Positions 59,288 to 64,000 of a DNA stretch of 64,000 nt are shown piece by piece. The position numbers and the translations under genes were made by a program. The first letter of the stretch is position 1. Every line of letters starts with the position of its first letter. The notes under the pieces are model-generated. The model saw nothing but the letters and a program-made list of their open reading frames with translations, was not told where the DNA came from and made no database searches. The stretch is from Owenweeksia sp048267305 (GTDB lineage Bacteria; Bacteroidota; Bacteroidia; Flavobacteriales; Schleiferiaceae): assembly GCA_048267305.1 (NCBI GenBank), contig JBLWXT010000002.1:124001-188000 (forward strand). Reading direction: 5' to 3'.

Positions 59288-59941
59288 ATGAATGACGATT
59301 TACTTGATGAGCTAGCATCCCAATTAAGACAACCTCATGGCAAAATGGGAATTGAAGTTGCGGAACGCATGAATGAGGGTAACGTCTTTATGAATCGCTT
59401 TGCAATAGAGCAATTGAAGCTAACCGGCAATGAAACCCTTTTGGAGATAGGCCCCGGCAATGGCTTTTTTGCCAATGAGTTGCTGAACAATTACACCAAT
59501 CTATATTACCGTGGTGTTGACTATTCCGACTTAATGATTGTGGAGGCCCATAAAATGATTAAGGGGTTTATTGAGGAAGGACGCGCTTCCCTTCATCATT
59601 CTGAGATAAAGAATCTCCCCTTTCCTGATGAAACCTGCGACAAAATTTTAGGCGTAAACGTAATTTACTTTTGGGATAACCCGGAAGTAGAATTAAAAGA
59701 ACTGGGACGAGTTTTACGACCTAATGGCCGAATTGTTTTAGGGATGCGATCATTGGAAACCATGAAACAGCTGCCTGTAACCAAATATAATTTCAACCTT
59801 TACTCTAAAGAGAATATCAGCACTTTCGTTGAGAAAGCAGGTTTAACCTTAAAGGAAATTGTAAGCACTCCTGAGCTAATAAGCGATATGAAAGGAGAAA
59901 AAATGAATACTGAAACCTGGGCGGTGGTAATTGAGAAGTAA
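59288..59941 (+). CDS. class I SAM-dependent methyltransferase
   Basis: 217 residues. SAM-binding motif I LLEIGPGNGFF (about 57-67), motif II near YRGVDYSDLMIVEA (Asp about 79) and post-I IKNLPFPDETCDKILGVNVIYFW, then LGRVLRPNGRIVLGMRS (motif III), a Methyltransf_11 layout. The substrate is unknown; small-molecule or lipid/quinone methylation is usual for this type. It is followed by an EVE-domain gene with a 2-base gap, so both come from one transcript. The N-terminal 45 residues are helical. Confidence 0.93.
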   Translation: MNDDLLDELASQLRQPHGKMGIEVAERMNEGNVFMNRFAIEQLKLTGNETLLEIGPGNGFFANELLNNYTNLYYRGVDYSDLMIVEAHKMIKGFIEEGRASLHHSEIKNLPFPDETCDKILGVNVIYFWDNPEVELKELGRVLRPNGRIVLGMRSLETMKQLPVTKYNFNLYSKENISTFVEKAGLTLKEIVSTPELISDMKGEKMNTETWAVVIEK

Positions 59942-59943
59942 CA

Positions 59944-60360
59944 ATGAAATATTTTATAATAGTAGCCTCGCGAGACCATGTGAAGATTGGTGAAAAAGAG
60001 GGCTTTGCGCAAGCCAATCACGGTAAAAAAAACCAGCTTGCCCAAATGTGTAAGAATGATTGGGTTATTTATTATTCTTCGAAAGAGACGATAGACGGCA
60101 AGCCCTGCCAAAAATTCACCTCAATTGGAATTGTTACCGATGACGAACCTTATAAGGGCTATATGAGCGATGATATTCAACCATGGCGCAGAAATATAAA
60201 CTACAGGAAGAGTGAAGAAACAGAGATTAAACCTTTATTAAATGACCTTGATTTTATTTTGAATAAACAAAAATGGGGCTTCCTATTTATGCGGGGCTTT
60301 TTTGAAATTAACCAGCATGATTTTGATCTGATCTCGGCCAGGATGCTTCTATCTAAGTAA
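59944..60360 (+). CDS. EVE domain-containing protein
   Basis: 138 residues covering a complete EVE domain. The first strand IIVASRDHVKIGEKEGFAQANHGKKNQLAQM and the WVIYYSSKETI strand form the PUA-like fold; KFTSIGIVTDDEPY and YRKSEETEIKPLLNDLDFI follow, and FLFMRGFFEINQHDFDLI closes the domain. EVE domains bind modified bases in DNA or RNA (for example 5-methylcytosine) and often occur with restriction or RNA-modification genes. Here the partner is a methyltransferase, 2 bases upstream. Convergent with the BrkB-type gene (2-base gap). Confidence 0.92.
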   Translation: MKYFIIVASRDHVKIGEKEGFAQANHGKKNQLAQMCKNDWVIYYSSKETIDGKPCQKFTSIGIVTDDEPYKGYMSDDIQPWRRNINYRKSEETEIKPLLNDLDFILNKQKWGFLFMRGFFEINQHDFDLISARMLLSK

Positions 60361-60362
60361 AA

Positions 60363-61259
60363 TTATTCTTCCGTATCCATTCGCTTAGCTTCAAGTACAG
60401 AGTTTATCTCTGCGCCAAGCAAAACTATAAAACTGATGAGCAGGCACCACAACATCATAAACACTATAGCCAGAGATGAGCCATAAGGCTCACTAAAGAT
60501 GCCTACTGTCCGCAGTAAAAACGAAAGTGTCCAGGAACCGATGATCCAAAGCAAGGCCGCTACGCTGGCACCACGCATATTATGGCCAAAGCGTGGAGTA
60601 TCTCTTTTATAGGGAGCATATCTATAAACCAGCCCCACAGCCAAAGCAATCACTGCTGCCATCACAGGCCATTGCAGCCAGTTGGCCACAAGTTTAAAAA
60701 AGGCTTCAAGCCCCAGGCGTTCGGCTACTGCGGGCAGCCCAACCATTAATGCAACAAGAATTATGTTAAGTACAATTCCACCTGAAGTAAATAGCAGCGT
60801 AATGCTGTTTTCCTTTACAAACCTTCTGCGCTGGTTTGTATTATAGGCAATGTTAACCCCTTTAAACAGTGCCCGCGTTCCAATATTAGCCACCCAAATA
60901 CTCAGCACAATGGAGCTTACCAGTTGCCATCCCTTGCCTGTATCGTCCTTTAATAGCCCACCCAACCTTTCCGTTATAAAACCAGAAGCTTCTTCAGGTA
61001 ATATGGATGCCAGTTGTGTTAATTGATCTTGAATTTGTGCAGGATCAGCAATGAGACTGTAAATAGAAATAATTCCTGCCAAGGCAGGAAACAGGGCAAG
61101 AAAAAAGAAAAAGGCCACTCCTGCCGAAACGATCACAACATTATCCTTGTGAATTTGAATAAGCAATTGTCTAAAAAAGTCTTTCCAAGCCTTTGGGGTG
61201 AAATTTTCAGAAAAGAGTTTGAAACCTTCGGCTGAAGGCTTTTCGGGCTTTTGTGGCAT
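60363..61259 (-). CDS. YihY/BrkB family membrane protein
   Basis: 298 residues with six membrane helices (about 38-60, 98-120, 140-163, 180-205, 215-240 and 255-280). The family pattern is visible: a cytoplasmic N-terminus with WKDFFRQLLIQIHKDNVVIVSAGVAFFFFLALFPAL, LVSSIVLSIWVANIGTRALFKGVNIAYN, and the C-terminal RTVGIFSEPYGSSLAIVFMMLW. BrkB/YihY proteins were once thought to be RNase BN; their role is unknown, perhaps transport or envelope integrity. It is monocistronic and convergent with the EVE gene. Confidence 0.93.
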   Translation of the reverse strand: MPQKPEKPSAEGFKLFSENFTPKAWKDFFRQLLIQIHKDNVVIVSAGVAFFFFLALFPALAGIISIYSLIADPAQIQDQLTQLASILPEEASGFITERLGGLLKDDTGKGWQLVSSIVLSIWVANIGTRALFKGVNIAYNTNQRRRFVKENSITLLFTSGGIVLNIILVALMVGLPAVAERLGLEAFFKLVANWLQWPVMAAVIALAVGLVYRYAPYKRDTPRFGHNMRGASVAALLWIIGSWTLSFLLRTVGIFSEPYGSSLAIVFMMLWCLLISFIVLLGAEINSVLEAKRMDTEE

Positions 61260-61316
61260 CTCAATAACTAATTAATCATCAGACAGAGAACAGCCCCAAT
61301 TTGTTTGGATGCAATA

Positions 61317-61781
61317 TCAAATTTGGTCTAAACCCATTTTGCCAAAGTAGGCACCCGTGGCCATAATTCCACATGAAATGGCTAAACCAATACTAATGGC
61401 TATAAAGGCGTGTTTGCGCTTTAGCTTAAAGATATATGCTGCAATGCTGGCGGCATAGGCGCCAGTAATAGGCAGTGGAATCATAACAAAAACCATAAGG
61501 CCCCAAAATCCATATTTCTGAATTTTTTGGCCTACTCCGCGTTTGCTGCGCTGCGCTATTTTAATAGATTTTTCCTTGTAAAACTTAAAACGCCATAACT
61601 TCACGTTAAACTTATCCAGTAAAAACATGAATATGGGAAATACAAGAATATTGGCAAAAAGCCCAATACCCAAAGCCCATAGAGGATGCAAACCGCTTAC
61701 AATACCAAACGGAATACCTACCCTTGACTCTCCAAAAGGAGACATACTAATTAGAAACGTCTGAATAACTTCTGCAATCAT
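61317..61781 (-). CDS. small multidrug export protein (Pfam 06695 type)
   Basis: 154 residues with four membrane helices (about 5-22, 32-55, 88-112 and 125-148). The SMEK-like pattern ESRVGIPFGIVSGLHPLWALGIGLFANI near the start and IQKYGFWGLMVFVMIPLPITGAY in the middle are the family's conserved parts, with RGVGQKIQKY as a cytoplasmic loop. The family is annotated as export of drugs but experimental support is thin. It has its own promoter candidate (TAATTTTG, 61798-61805 on the minus strand). Confidence 0.88.
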   Translation of the reverse strand: MIAEVIQTFLISMSPFGESRVGIPFGIVSGLHPLWALGIGLFANILVFPIFMFLLDKFNVKLWRFKFYKEKSIKIAQRSKRGVGQKIQKYGFWGLMVFVMIPLPITGAYAASIAAYIFKLKRKHAFIAISIGLAISCGIMATGAYFGKMGLDQI

Positions 61782-61797
61782 GACTTTACGAGAGGCA

Positions 61798-61805
61798 CAA
61801 AATTA
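61798..61805 (-). promoter_or_regulatory. candidate -7 box for the small export protein gene
   Basis: On the minus strand TAATTTTG matches TAnnTTTG, 16 bases before the ATG at 61781. No -33 TTG was found. Confidence 0.4.
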
Positions 61806-61954
61806 TAAACAATGGTAAGAGTTTACAGTATAATATTAAGATGATTTAGAGAAAGTGATAAATTTCCCCGATAAACGGTATTAACGTAACTCCTACATCA
61901 ATATTACGCACTATTGAGTCCAAAGGTTTGCTACTAATTAAAAAAAAATAAAAT

Positions 61955-62335
61955 ATGCCTACGATACAGTTGACATTAAAGGACTTCAAGGAAAAAATAC
62001 ACGATTTTTCAGATAACAGTGATTGGAAGTTTAAGGGTGACAAACCTGCCATAATTGATTTTTATGCCGATTGGTGTGGGCCCTGCAAGGCCGTGGCTCC
62101 CATATTTGAAGAGCTAAGTAATGAGTATGCCAATGACATTGTAATCTATAAAGTAGATACTGAGGCAGAACCCGAGTTGAGTCGTGCCTTTAATATACAG
62201 AGCATCCCTTCCATACTGTTTATTCCAAAAGACAGCCGGGCACCTATGATGCAGCGCGGAGCCTTACCCAAAAATGTTTTAGATAAGGTAATACGGGAAG
62301 AATTACTGGGTCAAAAACCGGAACCGGAAAGTTAA
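61955..62335 (+). CDS. thioredoxin
   Basis: 126 residues, a single thioredoxin domain without signal peptide. Active site DWCGPCK (Cys 41, Cys 44) after the beta strand PAIIDFYAD, conserved VAPIFEELSNEYA helix, DTEAEPELSRAFNIQSIPSILFI with the cis-proline in SIPSI, and the terminal helix KNVLDKVIREEL. It is a cytoplasmic disulfide reductase. The N-terminus has about 20 extra residues (LTLKDFKEKIHDFSDNSDW) relative to E. coli TrxA. The gene is alone, divergent from the small export protein gene (173-base gap). Confidence 0.95.
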   Translation: MPTIQLTLKDFKEKIHDFSDNSDWKFKGDKPAIIDFYADWCGPCKAVAPIFEELSNEYANDIVIYKVDTEAEPELSRAFNIQSIPSILFIPKDSRAPMMQRGALPKNVLDKVIREELLGQKPEPES

Positions 62336-62462
62336 AAATTCGGGTTTATTCTTTGTTCGCTTTCGCGGAATGACCTCGCGGCATTTTACATATCTTCGTT
62401 TTTGCTACGGCCTATCCGATTTTACCCTGTTTTGCGTTTACTCCTAAAAACAAATCTCTCTT

Positions 62463-63491
62463 ATGCTAGGCGATTTTTTTATCTGGTGTGCCGGTAGTGA
62501 CAAAACCACCCTAAAACACTGTCCCCGTTCAGAAAGAATAAAGCACATTGGATTTGGAACATTAGTTCTGGTGCCAGCTATTCTGGCATTTGTGTCCATG
62601 TCTTATGCCCTTTCCACCATTGGCCCACTTCAAAAAATGATGTGGTTGGCCTATTTAGGCGGTTTGATATGGGCCGCCATCATTTTTAGCTTCGACCGAT
62701 ATATAGTTTCTACACATCGCAGAAAACTCACTAACAAGGAAGAACTCAAAAGCCCTTCCTTTTATCTGCGCTTTGTATTTGCCTTGATTTTAGGAATCGT
62801 TATTTCTCACCCCATAGTGCTTTTATACTTTGATGGCAGTATTACCGATCAAATCAATAAAAATGTAAAAGCAGAAAGAGAGAGCATAAGAGCTGATTAC
62901 GACCAAAGAATAAAAGCCACTGAAAGTAAAATTATGATCCTCGACAGCTTGTTTTTAAACAAGCTGCAAAAGCGCGATTTACAGGCCGCTTTGGTTGCCC
63001 GCGAAATCGATGGAGAGGTGATGAAGAACTCCAGAGGAGAAATAATCACCACAGGACTTTACGGAAAGGGACCATCTGCCGAGAATAAAATCCGACACCT
63101 TGAAAAGTTGGAAAAAGAATTGCGTCAAATGCAAAAAACCGACAGTCTACAACGTGTAACGCTTACTGCGGAACGGGCTGATTTGCAGTCTGAGAGCGAC
63201 AGTACCATTGCCGCCTTCGCTGTGAGCTTCGACTACCTGCGTAGGGAAATGGCCCTTGAACAATTGAAGAAAAGCAACTCAATCGTGGGGCTCACCCAGT
63301 TCTTTTTGATGCTTCTGTTCATTCTTGTGGATATACTTCCGGTAACTTTCAAAACCTTCTCACCTTTTGGGATGTACGACAAAGTGCTGATGGATGATAG
63401 CCGGATTGTACGGCAATTAAATGCTGATGATCGGGCAAAAGCCCTGCAGGAAGCTTACCGAAAATTAAACCGAGAATTCGTTGCAGATTAA
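62463..63491 (+). CDS. DUF4407 domain-containing membrane protein
   Basis: 342 residues. Membrane helices at about 35-55, 62-80, 100-125 and near 280-300 enclose a long, charged coiled coil in between (about 130-265: INKNVKAERESIRADYDQRIKATESK... LEKLEKELRQMQKTDSLQRVTLTAERADLQ). DUF4407 signatures FSFDRYIVSTHR and SPSFYLRFVFALILGIVISHPIVL are clear, as is the end LVDILPVTFKTFSPFGMYDK. The family occurs widely in Bacteroidota and other groups, possibly sensing or shaping the envelope; function is not known. It is alone, convergent with the last gene. Confidence 0.92.
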   Translation: MLGDFFIWCAGSDKTTLKHCPRSERIKHIGFGTLVLVPAILAFVSMSYALSTIGPLQKMMWLAYLGGLIWAAIIFSFDRYIVSTHRRKLTNKEELKSPSFYLRFVFALILGIVISHPIVLLYFDGSITDQINKNVKAERESIRADYDQRIKATESKIMILDSLFLNKLQKRDLQAALVAREIDGEVMKNSRGEIITTGLYGKGPSAENKIRHLEKLEKELRQMQKTDSLQRVTLTAERADLQSESDSTIAAFAVSFDYLRREMALEQLKKSNSIVGLTQFFLMLLFILVDILPVTFKTFSPFGMYDKVLMDDSRIVRQLNADDRAKALQEAYRKLNREFVAD

Positions 63492-63509
63492 CCTCTCATT
63501 TCAAATAAT

Positions 63510-63983
63510 CTAATTCCTCCTATAAAACAGAAAGCCATTTTTTTCATAGAGAAAAATCGCATCTGTAATTTCAGATTCAAGTTTTTCCCTGGAGGTAATC
63601 TTCGCACTTATCATTACGGGCTTATCCGTATCTCCGTGCAATAGCCATTGGTTGTTGGTAGCGTTTGAGTTGTTGTGCGGCTGAATTTCGGCATAAAACC
63701 AAGGTACATAGCTTTTGTACCCAAAAGTGGTAACGTACACCTTCTGCCCTATCTGACTTTGAAAAAACTCAATAGACGCGCGCTGGGAGATTCTCTCCAC
63801 TTTTCCGATAAAGAAAATCAGAGCAATAAATACCCATATACCGCTTCCTATAAAAAGTACTTTCAGGCCACTCGATGCTTTTTTCTGCATTACTACTACA
63901 TAAGCCACAAGCACCGCTACCATCAATAAGCCGGGCATGTAATCCCAATTACTCCAGGGAACATCAGCATTAAGATTAGCCAT
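63510..63983 (-). CDS. hypothetical membrane protein, possibly cut by the window edge
   Basis: 157 residues from the ATG at 63983. The frame is still open through the last 17 bases (K-D-A-F-A before the Met), so a start beyond the window is possible. Two membrane helices (about 14-34 and 39-61) precede a soluble C-terminal domain (about 62-157: RISQRASIEFFQSQIGQKVYVTTFGYKSYVPWFYAEIQ..., ITDAIFLYEKNGFLFYRRN). No family is recognised. It is convergent with the DUF4407 gene (18-base gap). Confidence 0.65.
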   Translation of the reverse strand: MANLNADVPWSNWDYMPGLLMVAVLVAYVVVMQKKASSGLKVLFIGSGIWVFIALIFFIGKVERISQRASIEFFQSQIGQKVYVTTFGYKSYVPWFYAEIQPHNNSNATNNQWLLHGDTDKPVMISAKITSREKLESEITDAIFLYEKNGFLFYRRN

Positions 63984-64000
63984 GGCAAAAGCATCTTTTT

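Noticed and set aside
1..64000. CRISPR arrays, tRNA or rRNA genes, insertion sequences
   Set aside because: I looked for regularly spaced repeats, cloverleaf-like arms ending in CCA, long rRNA-like stretches and transposase motifs and saw none. A covariance-model scan would be decisive.

Overview
The window is a densely packed chromosomal segment of a Bacteroidota bacterium, most likely a marine-type Flavobacteriales (a Cryomorphaceae/Schleiferiaceae-like lineage is a guess from overall flavour). Evidence: three proteins end in a type IX secretion (T9SS) sorting domain; two TonB-dependent receptors carry carboxypeptidase-like N-terminal domains; there are many lipoproteins and signal peptides; several genes are preceded by the Bacteroidota -7 box TAnnTTTG; and the family set is typical (DUF2911, DUF4230, DUF6607, DUF6686, YqgE next to pdxH and a class IV aminotransferase). 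I found no rRNA, tRNA, CRISPR array, insertion sequence or phage structural gene.

Layout. 1-8.2 kb: end of a TIGR02757 gene, DUF308 membrane protein, a three-gene rhomboid operon, rarA, a T9SS-exported protein with seven repeats, an AIM24-family protein and a porin. 8.4-18.1 kb: pcm, an operon with a sugar dehydrogenase, a lipoprotein, a polyprenyl glycosylphosphotransferase and a YkgJ protein, then mscL, a HAD phosphatase, DUF2911, pdxH, yqgE and an aminotransferase. 18.1-22.5 kb: a TonB-dependent receptor with a T9SS-exported alpha/beta hydrolase. 22.6-28.5 kb: a glycosyltransferase and a PhzF protein, then a tight five-gene minus-strand cassette (amidase, DUF5675-like, four-helix membrane protein, two DUF4230-like proteins), the best candidate here for an undescribed system.

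28.8-39 kb is more accessory: MFS exporter, two esterase/phosphatase-type lipoproteins, nitroreductase with a palindromic operator candidate, a HipA-like kinase/DUF3037 pair, a sigma factor truncated after region 2, and an AraC regulator with an NTF2-like lipoprotein and a quinone-reductase-like SDR. 40-47.3 kb is a haem/iron uptake locus: DUF6607, a T9SS-secreted HmuY-like protein, a TonB receptor, an HmuY lipoprotein, DUF6686 and a PepSY membrane protein, with one well-formed promoter at its head and a strong hairpin between the secreted protein and the receptor.

47.4-54.2 kb holds trkH/trkA, a Gre factor and an FtsX-type ABC exporter whose permease has lost its last transmembrane helix to a one-base frameshift. 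54.2-55.6 kb is an AT-rich insert with two small membrane proteins. The remainder holds envelope proteins, an SGNH esterase, a monohaem cytochrome, a methyltransferase/EVE pair, BrkB, a small export protein, thioredoxin and DUF4407. Genes are tightly spaced, many start codons overlap the previous stop, and several convergent pairs share their stop bases.
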